DNA of 64,000 nt from Bradyrhizobium yuanmingense. GTDB lineage: Bacteria > Pseudomonadota > Alphaproteobacteria > Rhizobiales > Xanthobacteraceae. Position numbers and translations under genes: made by a program. Where the stretch lies: assembly GCF_029167105.1 (NCBI RefSeq), contig NZ_JARFML010000017.1, positions 1 to 64,000 of the forward strand, in the 5' to 3' direction. Numbering within the stretch: position 1 is the first letter of the stretch; the number at the start of each line of letters is the position of its first letter. Positions 50,900-58,911 of the stretch are shown here, in pieces. The notes below the pieces were generated by a model, which was not told the DNA's origin, did no database searches, and saw only the letters and a program-made list of their open reading frames with translations.

Positions 50900-51099
50900 T
50901 CCGATTCGCTCCCGCTTGCTTTTTTGGATTCAAAACTGATCCGCGCCATAAAGGCGCGCAATTAATCAAGGTGAGCACTTACATGCTTGCCGCGTCCGGC
51001 CCAATAGTACTTTCGGCTCGAACCGACTTTTGGATGAGACGCAAGGAGCGAGTGCGCCTAAAAAATTGTCAGGGATCGGAAGGATCGCGAAGCTATCCT

Positions 51100-51378
51100 G
51101 GCAAAGAGCGACAGGGTGCAGGAGCGAAATACCGTCGCCGATCTGCAGAAAAACTGGGAAGCGGGTGCGACGGTCCACATCACCACGGACACCAGCGTAG
51201 TCGGCGCGCAAATGCCAGGATAGATCTCTCGCATCAGTGTCGAGATTGTTTCTTGCGGATGCGACTGGAGCCGGCGTTCTTCCTTTGGAAGACACAGCCG
51301 CATCTCGGCTTCGGTGGTGGTCTTCTGGTCCGCGCCTCCCGCTTTCAGGATAGGCACCAATGCCAATCTTTGGCGCAA
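51100..51378 (-). pseudogene. Decayed partial copy of the neighbouring membrane protein gene
   Basis: The translation contains MRLCLPKEERRLQSHPQETI and then STLMREIYPG and SVVMWTVA. These match MWLYLPKERRPPQAHAQQTI, SAVMRETYLL and SIVMWTIA of the intact gene at 51409-51777, in the same order. The N-terminal membrane part is missing and the end is scrambled. Both copies lie head to tail on the minus strand, which suggests a tandem duplication followed by decay. Between this copy and the MFS start (50900-51100) I see only promoter-type sequence. Confidence 0.55.
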
Positions 51379-51408
51379 ATGGTTGCCTCGCGCCTTCCGA
51401 AGTCTAGA

Positions 51409-51777
51409 CTAAAGTCCAATGAAGGATAAGGCCAACGCGATCGTCCACATCACGATGGAAATGATCGCGGTCCAGCACGCGAACAGAAGATAGGTTTCCC
51501 GCATGACTGCTGAGATCGTTTGCTGCGCATGAGCTTGAGGCGGACGGCGCTCCTTGGGAAGATAAAGCCACATCTCGGTCCGGCGGTGATCCTTGGTTCG
51601 GGCTTCGCGGGCCTTGAACGCGAGCACAAGCGTCATTGTCATGCTGAGAAAACCTCCCGCCTGAAACGCGGCGCGCGGGAGGAAGGACAGGCCGATCATG
51701 ACGCAGAAGATGGCTAACGAGGCGAACCCGCAAGCGCGCAGCACAATCGCATAGGCGATACGGCGCACCTCTTCCAT
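51409..51777 (-). CDS. Small membrane protein of unknown function
   Basis: 122 residues with three hydrophobic segments: IVLRACGFASLAIFCVMIGL, AGGFLSMTMTLVLAF and, at the C-terminus, CWTAIISIVMWTIALALSFI. A charged cytoplasmic loop with KERRPPQAHAQQTIS lies between the second and third. A degenerate partial copy follows directly downstream. No family is recognised. Confidence 0.65.
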   Translation of the reverse strand: MEEVRRIAYAIVLRACGFASLAIFCVMIGLSFLPRAAFQAGGFLSMTMTLVLAFKAREARTKDHRRTEMWLYLPKERRPPQAHAQQTISAVMRETYLLFACWTAIISIVMWTIALALSFIGL

Positions 51778-51879
51778 GAGCCGCTACTCCGTCGATCGAA
51801 ATTGATCAGCCACATCGATTGAGGGAACTGAGCCCAGCCTAGCGCCGGCAGAAGCGGTCCTCAACCATGCGATGAATGG

Positions 51880-52203
51880 CTACAGTCCGATCTGGAGAAA
51901 GTTCCCGACGGCCGGAAGCGCGAGGATCGCGGTGCCGGCAAGCCACAGCCACAGCGAGACATTGTTCGACTCGGCGGTGCCTGTGATCCGCTCATAGATC
52001 GCCGCCGGGATTCCGCCAAGAATGACTGTGGCGGTCGAGACCATCAGCGAGGCGAACATCAGCGTCAGGGACAGATTTCCAAACAGCAGCGGACCGGCGA
52101 GCATCTGCACGTAAAGGAGTGTGAAGATCAGCGCCAGCTGGTTGAATATGCCGTTGATCATTCCGAAAAACGCAATTGCTACGAAATAGTAGTTGCGGCT
52201 CAT
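51880..52203 (-). CDS. Small membrane protein of unknown function
   Basis: 107 residues with three hydrophobic segments (FVAIAFFGMINGIFNQLALI, LLFGNLSLTLMFASLMVS, LWLWLAGTAILALPAVG). The start ATG overlaps the stop of the preceding YggT-like gene as ATGA, so the two are translationally coupled and may form a complex. No family is recognised. Confidence 0.7.
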   Translation of the reverse strand: MSRNYYFVAIAFFGMINGIFNQLALIFTLLYVQMLAGPLLFGNLSLTLMFASLMVSTATVILGGIPAAIYERITGTAESNNVSLWLWLAGTAILALPAVGNFLQIGL

Positions 52204-52517
52204 CCGGCCGCTCCGCCGAGCCGAGGGGCGAGATTGAACAACAGCAATGTGTAGTGAAACGCGACGCGCAGCCAGAACAGCCAGACGAAGCCGAACAGCC
52301 ACAGTACGACCGGAGGAGTTACCCTCGGTGTCACGACCGCGACGGCCGCTACGACGGGATCGGTGATTCGGCAAAAGAATCGCCAGATGTAGTTCGGCGA
52401 GTCCGCATCGACCATCAGACCCAGCAGGACGCGGCCAAGCAAGGTGTACATCAATGCCGCCAGCAGGAAATTGGGCAGGTGGAAGTACCAGTATGCGGCT
52501 AGTGACGTTGTGTCCAA
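52200..52517 (-). CDS. YggT-like small membrane protein
   Basis: 105 residues, read from a TTG at 52517 with GAGGAGAAG upstream. Segments FLLAALMYTLLGRVLLGLMV and VVLWLFGFVWLFWLRVAF flank DSPNYIWRFFCRITDPVV and TPRVTPPVV, which resemble the loop patterns of YggT proteins (position before a helix, then P-rich turn). The likeness is moderate. It is coupled to the next gene and lies downstream of the symporter terminator. Confidence 0.6.
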   Translation of the reverse strand: MDTTSLAAYWYFHLPNFLLAALMYTLLGRVLLGLMVDADSPNYIWRFFCRITDPVVAAVAVVTPRVTPPVVLWLFGFVWLFWLRVAFHYTLLLFNLAPRLGGAAG

Positions 52518-52619
52518 GGACGCTTCTCCTCGCGACCGGCAGCTCAATCCTCAACCGGCATCTTGTGCGACAATGGCAAGGGCATTGTGTCCCGACAAGA
52601 CTGGCATTTCAGACAAGAC

Positions 52620-52651
52620 AAAGACGGGGCCCAAGGGGGGGCCCCGTCTGG
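52620..52651 (-). terminator. Terminator of the symporter operon
   Basis: AGACGGGGC and GCCCCGTCT form a nine-base stem at 52622-52649. On the minus strand TTTGTCTTGTC follows. It lies about 22 bases after the symporter stop. Confidence 0.75.
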
Positions 52652-52672
52652 CGACTTTGGCGCTGCGATGCC

Positions 52673-54652
52673 TCAGGTAGTCTTTTCCTCGAGCACCGTC
52701 CTGCCTCGCGGCCTCCTGATGTCATCGACATAGGCCTGCATTTCCCTCGACGGCTCCCTGCCGAGCAGGCTGACGACATAGATGACGAGGAAGCCGAGCG
52801 GGGCTCCGAGCAGTCCGCAGGCGATGTTGGTAAGGTTGAACCAGCCGACCTTGTTGGCCAGCGGGTGCGCGAGCGTCGGGAAGCTCTCCATGGCGTTGGG
52901 CAGCGCCATCGCCTTGGCGATATCGACCAGCGGCGCACCGGTGGCCGGATTGAGCAGCGACGTCATGCCGAAGTACTTCACGCCCGCACCCGGGAAGTAG
53001 CGCGTGGTCACGAGGTAGAACAAGCAGAGCCCGAAGCCGGCGATGATGCCGCAGACCGCACCGGCCGCCGTCGTGCGTTTCCACCAGACACCCATCACGA
53101 GGGCCGGGAAGTTGCCCGCCATTGCAAGCGAGAATGCCCAGCCGACCATGGCCAGGATGTCCGCGGGCTTGGTAGCTGCCGTCGCAGCCGCGACCACGGC
53201 GACGCCCACGAGAAGAACACGCGCCACCGTGAGGCGGCGGATGGTCGGCGCGTTCGGGTCGATCATCTTGTAGTAGATGTCGTGCGACAACGCGTTCGCG
53301 ATGGCGAGCAGCAGCCCGTCAGCGGTGGACAAGGCGGCGGCGAGACCACCGGCCGCCACGAGACCCGAAATCACATACGGAAGGCCCGCGATTTCCGGCG
53401 TCGATAGCACGATCACGTCCGTGTTGATGACGAAGTCCTGCAGCCGCACCACGCCGGGATGTCCGGCAATCGCCTTGCAGGCCGCAACGACAGCATCAAT
53501 GCTGGCCGCGTTCTTGCCGCAGATCTGGATCAGCCCAAGCTCGCCCCAGGTGAATAACCATGGGCGGATTGCCGTCAGGTCCCTGCCGATGATGTTGGTA
53601 TAGACCTCCAGCTTGGAGAAAGCCGCGTAAGCCGGCGCCGAAAAGTACAGCAGGAAGATGAACAGCAGCGACCATGCCACGGACTGGCGCGCCTCACGCA
53701 CTGACGGCGTGGTGAAATAGCGCATCAGGATATGCGGCAGCGAAGCCGTGCCGACCATCATGCACATGATGATCGCGAAAAAGTTGAGCGGGCTATAGTT
53801 GATGAACGGCTGGATATGCGGCTTGAGCGCCGCGGCTGTCGCCAGACCCGACGCCAGCATCCCCTGCTCTCGCGCGGTGATGTCGGCGATCGCCTGTCCG
53901 TAGGTGAGCTGCGGAAGCGGAATTCCGTACTTCATGGTGGACAGGATCACGATCGGCGTCAGATAGGCGATAATGAGAACGATGTACTGCGCGATCTGCG
54001 TCCACGTCACCGCGCGCATGCCGCCGAGCATGGCGCAAAGCAGGATGCCGACCAGGCCCGCGAACACCGCAAGCTCGAACTGCATGCCGAGGAATCGCGA
54101 TGCGATAAGGCCGGTGCCGTAGATCTGCGCCGTCACATAGGTGAAGGAGCAGGCAACCAGCACGATCACACCGAGAATTCGGGCAAAGTTGCCGCCGTAA
54201 CGGAACGACAGGAAGTCGGGCACCGTATAGGCACCGAACTTGCGCAGATACGGTCCGATCAGGATCGACACCAGCACAAATCCGCCAGTCCATCCAAGCA
54301 CCCAGGCGAGGCCGTCATAGCCAAGCAGGAACAGGGTGCCGGCCATGCCGACGAAGGATGCCGCCGACATCCAGTCGGCGCCCGTTGCCATGCCGTTGTA
54401 GAAAGCGGGGACGCGCCGGCCGGCGACGTAGTATTCCGAGACCTGCGCGGTTCGCGTCATGACGCCAATGATGGCGTAGACCGCAAGCGTGAAGAACACG
54501 AACAGGTAGCCCAGGATCTTGTTGGGAACGCCGGCCTGCTCGAGAAATGCAAGCAACAGGATGAATGCGAGGAACCCACCCGTGTAGGTGCCGTACATCT
54601 TGCCCAGATTCTTGATGAAGTCCGAAGTGCTTGTCGTGGCTTCCGTGGCCAT
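52673..54652 (-). CDS. Sodium:solute symporter (SLC5, acetate/ActP-like, VC_2705 type)
   Basis: 659 residues with thirteen or more helices. Typical SSS blocks are SEYYVAGRRVPAFYNGMATG, ADWMSAASFVGMAGTLFLLG and GGLAAALSTADGLLLAIANA with sodium-site residues. The close link with a DUF4212 gene 16 bases upstream marks the subgroup that takes up acetate or other short carboxylates. The substrate is inferred only. A central stretch with two cysteines (GLIQICGKNAASID, AVVAACKAIAGHPG) may form an external loop. The ATG giving MATEATTSTSDF has GGGAGGAGACGG upstream. Confidence 0.93.
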   Translation of the reverse strand: MATEATTSTSDFIKNLGKMYGTYTGGFLAFILLLAFLEQAGVPNKILGYLFVFFTLAVYAIIGVMTRTAQVSEYYVAGRRVPAFYNGMATGADWMSAASFVGMAGTLFLLGYDGLAWVLGWTGGFVLVSILIGPYLRKFGAYTVPDFLSFRYGGNFARILGVIVLVACSFTYVTAQIYGTGLIASRFLGMQFELAVFAGLVGILLCAMLGGMRAVTWTQIAQYIVLIIAYLTPIVILSTMKYGIPLPQLTYGQAIADITAREQGMLASGLATAAALKPHIQPFINYSPLNFFAIIMCMMVGTASLPHILMRYFTTPSVREARQSVAWSLLFIFLLYFSAPAYAAFSKLEVYTNIIGRDLTAIRPWLFTWGELGLIQICGKNAASIDAVVAACKAIAGHPGVVRLQDFVINTDVIVLSTPEIAGLPYVISGLVAAGGLAAALSTADGLLLAIANALSHDIYYKMIDPNAPTIRRLTVARVLLVGVAVVAAATAATKPADILAMVGWAFSLAMAGNFPALVMGVWWKRTTAAGAVCGIIAGFGLCLFYLVTTRYFPGAGVKYFGMTSLLNPATGAPLVDIAKAMALPNAMESFPTLAHPLANKVGWFNLTNIACGLLGAPLGFLVIYVVSLLGREPSREMQAYVDDIRRPRGRTVLEEKTT

Positions 54653-54668
54653 GGTCCGTCTCCTCCCC

Positions 54669-54947
54669 TCAATCGTCCTCAGCAAAATCAAATTCGCGAT
54701 CGATCCTGTCCTGCTGTTTCGCAAACACGAACAGCATCACCACGAACACGATAAGCGACCCCTGCGCCGCCATATAGAAGCCGAGCGGAAAACCGAGGAT
54801 CGGGATGACCATCTTGTTGAGGGGATCCACGAACATATGGATGATGAAGCCGAAGAAGAACCAGATGCCGAGATGCGTGAACATCAGGCGCGAGGTCTTC
54901 GCCCAGTGCGCTACTTCTCTCTCTTTCAGATTTGTTGAGTCGATCAT
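54669..54947 (-). CDS. DUF4212 small subunit of a sodium:solute symporter
   Basis: 92 residues with two helices (LGIWFFFGFIIHMFV, LGFYMAAQGSLIVFVVMLFV) and the family sequence HWAKTSRLMFTHLGIWF. DUF4212 proteins accompany SLC5 symporters, as DUF485 does with ActP. A strong GGAGG ribosome binding site precedes the ATG, and the symporter follows after 16 bases. It is divergent from the 202-residue gene; the 279-base gap (54948-55226) contains TATACT near 55111 but no gene. Confidence 0.92.
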   Translation of the reverse strand: MIDSTNLKEREVAHWAKTSRLMFTHLGIWFFFGFIIHMFVDPLNKMVIPILGFPLGFYMAAQGSLIVFVVMLFVFAKQQDRIDREFDFAEDD

Positions 54948-55226
54948 GGGTTGCAATCCTCCCTCAAGAGCCGGTTCGCCAATGCGCCGGAATTGAACGG
55001 TCGAGGGATTGCAATCCCACAACTGCGGCGTCCCCCGCGCCGCTGCTTCCGTCGATCTTTTGCCGATTGGAAGCGAGCTGAGGCTAACACTGCAGGTTAC
55101 CAAGGCTTATTATACTTTCGGCGGGAAAATTTGTTGCAGCTGCTAATAGCGATGCTGCATTGAAACATGGAGTTTCCAGATGGTGGCCCTTGCCGAACGC
55201 ACCGGACGATCTGGCAGGTTAGGCAA

Positions 55227-55835
55227 ATGAAGCTGTTCGAAGGGTTCTTTCGTCCCCGGCCGCCGATTGGCGATCGCAAGGCGCTTGCCGACTTCATCGA
55301 CGCGCAGTCGGCATTCATCGTGCAAAAGGGCATTTACGAGTATTCGCGTGCCCGCGCGGGCCATTACGCCAAGGTGCTGTTTGCCGAGGAAGGCTTTGCA
55401 CAAGCCGTCGAACGGTCGCGCTGGCAGGCTTATCCGCTCGGGCTTGCGATGGTCGGCGAGATGGTCGAGGGGGTATTGCGCCCACATGCCGGCATGCAGC
55501 GCCGGGCGGTTCTCGACCAGATGATCCTCGTCGTCCTCTCGGTTTTCGACCGTTACCCCGTGCCGCCGTCGCTCGGCGAGGACGCCTGGCTTGAGGCCCG
55601 GCGCGAACTGGAGCAGCGGCTCGACCTCGTTGGCGGGCATGCGCCCAAGCGCGTGATGGACATTCCCGAGCCGCTGGCGGAAACCTATTTTGCGATAATG
55701 CCGATCCACGAAAAACTGCGCGGACGGGATTTCGAGACGATCCGCAATTACCTGCGTGTCAGCCTGTGCAACATCCATGACGAATTGGTCGATCGTATCG
55801 ATGCGGCTGCGGTGACCAACACGCTGCTGGCGTAG
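55227..55835 (+). CDS. Conserved-looking protein of unknown function in symporter-signalling locus
   Basis: 202 residues, soluble and mostly helical, without membrane segments or signal. Blocks that look conserved are FIDAQSAFIVQKGIYEYSRA, RAGHYAKVLFAEEGFA, RWQAYPLGLAMVGEMVEGVL and RNYLRVSLCNIHDEL. I do not recognise a domain. It is divergent from the symporter pair and 70 bases before the exonuclease/CBS/DUF294 fusion, so a role in the same signalling is likely. The ATG giving MKLFEGFFRPRPP is used; an ATG 20 codons earlier (MEFPDGG) is possible. Confidence 0.8.
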   Translation: MKLFEGFFRPRPPIGDRKALADFIDAQSAFIVQKGIYEYSRARAGHYAKVLFAEEGFAQAVERSRWQAYPLGLAMVGEMVEGVLRPHAGMQRRAVLDQMILVVLSVFDRYPVPPSLGEDAWLEARRELEQRLDLVGGHAPKRVMDIPEPLAETYFAIMPIHEKLRGRDFETIRNYLRVSLCNIHDELVDRIDAAAVTNTLLA

Positions 55836-55905
55836 GATCGCCCGGCCTCTGCCAATGCCCGGTTTGCCGGCCGGCATCACGGTCCGGGCCTTCCGAGGGA
55901 GGACA

Positions 55906-58041
55906 ATGGTTACGACAAGTGGTGCTGCCCCGCTTTTGTCGCTCGACGCCGTTGTCATCGATGCCGAAACGACTGGGCTCGATCCGCGCAAGGCGCGGGT
56001 GATCGAGCTTGCCGGCGTGCGTCTGTCGGCCGGAAAGCTGGCCGATGGCGGTTCGTTCGTTCAATTGCTGAGTCCGGCCGGCCAACCGATCCCCGCCGAA
56101 ACGACGCGCATTCACGGCATCGATGATGCCATGGTCGCTGAATCGCCGCTGTTCGTGGATGTGTGGCCGCGTTTCGAGGCATTCCTCGGCCGGGCGGTCG
56201 TCATCGGGCACATGATCGGTTTCGATCTGGCCGTCCTGAAGCGCGAATGCGATCTGGCGGGATTGCCATGGTCCCGGCCTCGAACGCTTGATACCAGACT
56301 GCTTGCGGAGATCGTTGCGCCGGACCTCGGCGGATACCAGCTGGAGAATCTTGCGGCCTGGCTTGGCATTGACGTGGCCGGCCGGCACTCCGCTCTCGGC
56401 GATGCGATCACGACGGCACGGATCTTCCTGGCGCTGCTGCCGAGGCTGCGCGAGCACGGCATCCGGACCGTTGCGGAGGCCGAGCGGGTCTGTCGCGCGC
56501 TCACCACGGTGCTCGACGATCAGGTGCGGATGGGTTGGGTCGAGCCGATCGAAGCGACGGCCCGTATCGATGCAGAGCAAACGCTGAAGCGGTTCGACGC
56601 CTACGCCTATCGCCACCGCAACCGCGACATCATGCGGTATCCCGTCATTTTCGTCGGTCCAGACGTTTCGGTGAGCGACGCCCTGGCGCGAATGACCAGC
56701 GAGAGAATATCGGCTGTGTACGTCGGTGCGGCGGATGCGGCCGCCGACGATATCAAGGCCGTCGAGGCCGGGATCGTTACCGAGCGTGACGTGCTGCGGG
56801 CGATCGCCCGGCTCGGTGCCCCCGCGCTGGAGCTGCCGGTGCACCGCATCATGAGCAGGCCGCTGGCGGCGATTCCCGAGGACGCGCTCGTCTATCGCGC
56901 GATTGGCCGGATGAATCGCCTCAAGACCCGCCATCTCGGCGTCGTCGATGAGGCCGGCCGGGTGGTCGGTGCGTTGTCCGCACGGGACCTGCTGCGTCTG
57001 CGGGCAGGGGAGGCCATATCGCTCGGCGACGAGATCGAGGATGCCGCGGATACGCAGGCATTGGCGCTGGCCTGGGCGAAGCTGCCGCGGGTTGCGGAGG
57101 TGCTCCTGGCGGAAGGATTGTCCGGGCGTCAGATTGCGGAGGTGATCTCCAGCGAGCTCTGCGCCCTCACCCGTCAGGCCGCCGTGATCGCCGAGCGGAT
57201 CATGCGGGATCGCGGTCGGGGCGCGGCCCCAACGCCATACACGCTGATCGTGCTCGGGTCTGCCGGGCGCGGCGAAAGCCTGCTGGCGATGGATCAGGAC
57301 AATGCCGTGATCTTCGCGCAAGGCGAGCCGGGAGGCGACGAGGATCGCTGGTTTGAGACGTTCGCAGTTCACGTTGCAGATATTCTGCACGAGGCCGGTG
57401 TGCCCTATTGCATGGGGGGCGTCATGGCGAAAAACCCACCCTGGCGCGGCTCGGTTGCAACGTGGCGGGACCGCATCGAGCACTGGGTCTGCCGCTCCAG
57501 TCCAAAGGATCTGCTGTCGGTCGATATCTTCTTCGATCTCCGGGCCGTTCATGGCGACGGCAGCCTTGCCGTCGCGGTCAGGCAGGCGGCTTTCGCGGCA
57601 GCCGAGGGGCAGGTCGCGTTCGCCAAGCTTCTGGTCGAAGGGATCAGCGTCCCTGCGAGCCTGAAATTCTTCGGCGGCATTCGCACTGACGGCGGTCGCA
57701 TCGACCTCAAGGCGGCAGGGCTGTTCGGCCTGGTCGCTGCGGCGCGTGCGATGGCGATCCTTTACCATGTGATGGGACGATCGACATCGCAACGCCTCGC
57801 GGGCGTGAAGGCCCTGGTTGGCCGTGGCGAGACCGATCTCGATGCGCTCGACGAGGCCCATGGTATCTTTCTGAAGCTGATTGTGTCGCAACAGATTGCG
57901 GATGTGGCGCAGGGGACGCCGCCCTCCAATGCGGTGTTGGTCAAGCCGTTGTCGGCCCGTGATCGCGAGCGATTGAGAGCAGCGCTTCAGGCGGTCGCTG
58001 TGATCGAGGAGTTGACCCGGGACCTGCTGTTCAGGGACTGA
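55906..58041 (+). CDS. Exonuclease-CBS-DUF294 nucleotidyltransferase fusion protein
   Basis: 711 residues. Residues about 10-175 are a DEDDh exonuclease like DnaQ: VVIDAETTGLDP, VIGHMIGFDLAVL and HSALGDAITTA hold the acidic residues and histidine. Residues about 240-380 carry two CBS domains (YPVIFVGPDVSVSDALARM, LPVHRIMSRPLAAIPEDALV). From about 440 a GlnD-like DUF294 nucleotidyltransferase appears, with VLGSAGRGESLLAMDQDNAV, then its helical C-terminal domain. CBS pairs sense adenosine nucleotides; the NTase may modify a partner. A strong GGGAGGA site precedes the ATG. In other bacteria, from memory, the exonuclease and the CBS/DUF294 protein are separate genes beside acetate symporters. 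Confidence 0.9.
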   Translation: MVTTSGAAPLLSLDAVVIDAETTGLDPRKARVIELAGVRLSAGKLADGGSFVQLLSPAGQPIPAETTRIHGIDDAMVAESPLFVDVWPRFEAFLGRAVVIGHMIGFDLAVLKRECDLAGLPWSRPRTLDTRLLAEIVAPDLGGYQLENLAAWLGIDVAGRHSALGDAITTARIFLALLPRLREHGIRTVAEAERVCRALTTVLDDQVRMGWVEPIEATARIDAEQTLKRFDAYAYRHRNRDIMRYPVIFVGPDVSVSDALARMTSERISAVYVGAADAAADDIKAVEAGIVTERDVLRAIARLGAPALELPVHRIMSRPLAAIPEDALVYRAIGRMNRLKTRHLGVVDEAGRVVGALSARDLLRLRAGEAISLGDEIEDAADTQALALAWAKLPRVAEVLLAEGLSGRQIAEVISSELCALTRQAAVIAERIMRDRGRGAAPTPYTLIVLGSAGRGESLLAMDQDNAVIFAQGEPGGDEDRWFETFAVHVADILHEAGVPYCMGGVMAKNPPWRGSVATWRDRIEHWVCRSSPKDLLSVDIFFDLRAVHGDGSLAVAVRQAAFAAAEGQVAFAKLLVEGISVPASLKFFGGIRTDGGRIDLKAAGLFGLVAAARAMAILYHVMGRSTSQRLAGVKALVGRGETDLDALDEAHGIFLKLIVSQQIADVAQGTPPSNAVLVKPLSARDRERLRAALQAVAVIEELTRDLLFRD

Positions 58042-58226
58042 TGAAACCCGTCAGTGGCTTTTTGCGCTGCAACATCAATTGGTTCGCGCCTGTGATTAAC
58101 TGCCTTGCGACTACGGGCGGAAGGTTGCCTTGCAAGACGGCTCCAGTCAGTAAACAATCGCCAATTGCTGCTTGATCAGCAACGAGTTGAACTTCTTTCC
58201 CGATCTTTCGTCGGCCTGCGGAACAG

Positions 58227-58907
58227 ATGACTGCAACAGCCAATGCAAACACCCATCTCGTCATCGCCGATGATCATCCCCTGTTCCGCGATGCGCTGCG
58301 GCAGGCGGTGGCGGGCGTCCTTCCCGCGGCACAGATCGACGAGGCCGGATCCTTCGAGGACTTGACCAAGCTTCTGGAGCAGACCTCCGAGGTCGATCTG
58401 GTGCTGCTCGACCTCTCCATGCCCGGGATCTCCGGCTTTTCCGGCCTGATCTATCTGCGTGCGCAATACCCGGCGATCCCGGTCGTGATCGTCTCGGCCT
58501 CCGACGACAGCGCCACGATCCGCCGTTCGCTCGATTTCGGCGCGTCCGGTTTCATTCCCAAGCGATTCGGGGTCGAGACCTTGCGCGACGCCATCCTCAA
58601 GGTGATGGAGGGCGACGTCTGGGTCCCCGCCGATACCGATCTGTCCGTCGCCGCCGACCCCGACATGACCCGTCTCCGCGACCGCCTGGTGACGCTGACG
58701 CCGCAGCAGGTTCGCGTCCTGATGATGCTGTCGGAGGGCCTTCTCAACAAGCAGATCGCCTACGAGCTCGGTGTCTCCGAGGCCACCATCAAGGCTCATG
58801 TCTCGGCCATCCTGCAGAAGCTCGGCGTCGAGAGCCGGACGCAGGCGGTGATTGCCGCGGCGAAGATCGCCGGCGGCCAGTGGAAGCAGGGTACGCCGAC
58901 GGGGTGA
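58227..58907 (+). CDS. Response regulator, NarL/FixJ family (CrbR-like context)
   Basis: 226 residues. The receiver has VIADDHPLFRDALRQ, the phosphorylated aspartate in LLDLSMPGISGF and the lysine in SGFIPKRFGV. The DNA-binding domain is LTPQQVRVLMMLSEGLLNKQ to VSEATIKAHVSAILQKLGV. It follows the fusion protein after 185 bases with no gene in between. Its context next to an SLC5 symporter recalls CrbR, which controls acetate metabolism in Vibrio and Pseudomonas, but the matching SLC5-kinase hybrid is not here. It ends four bases from the converging regulator gene. Confidence 0.92.
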   Translation: MTATANANTHLVIADDHPLFRDALRQAVAGVLPAAQIDEAGSFEDLTKLLEQTSEVDLVLLDLSMPGISGFSGLIYLRAQYPAIPVVIVSASDDSATIRRSLDFGASGFIPKRFGVETLRDAILKVMEGDVWVPADTDLSVAADPDMTRLRDRLVTLTPQQVRVLMMLSEGLLNKQIAYELGVSEATIKAHVSAILQKLGVESRTQAVIAAAKIAGGQWKQGTPTG

Positions 58908-58911
58908 TCCG

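Noticed and set aside
50890..51429. Plus-strand open frame of 179 codons upstream of the MFS gene
   Set aside because: No domain or conserved-looking pattern; the opposite strand carries recognisable remnants of a duplicated gene.
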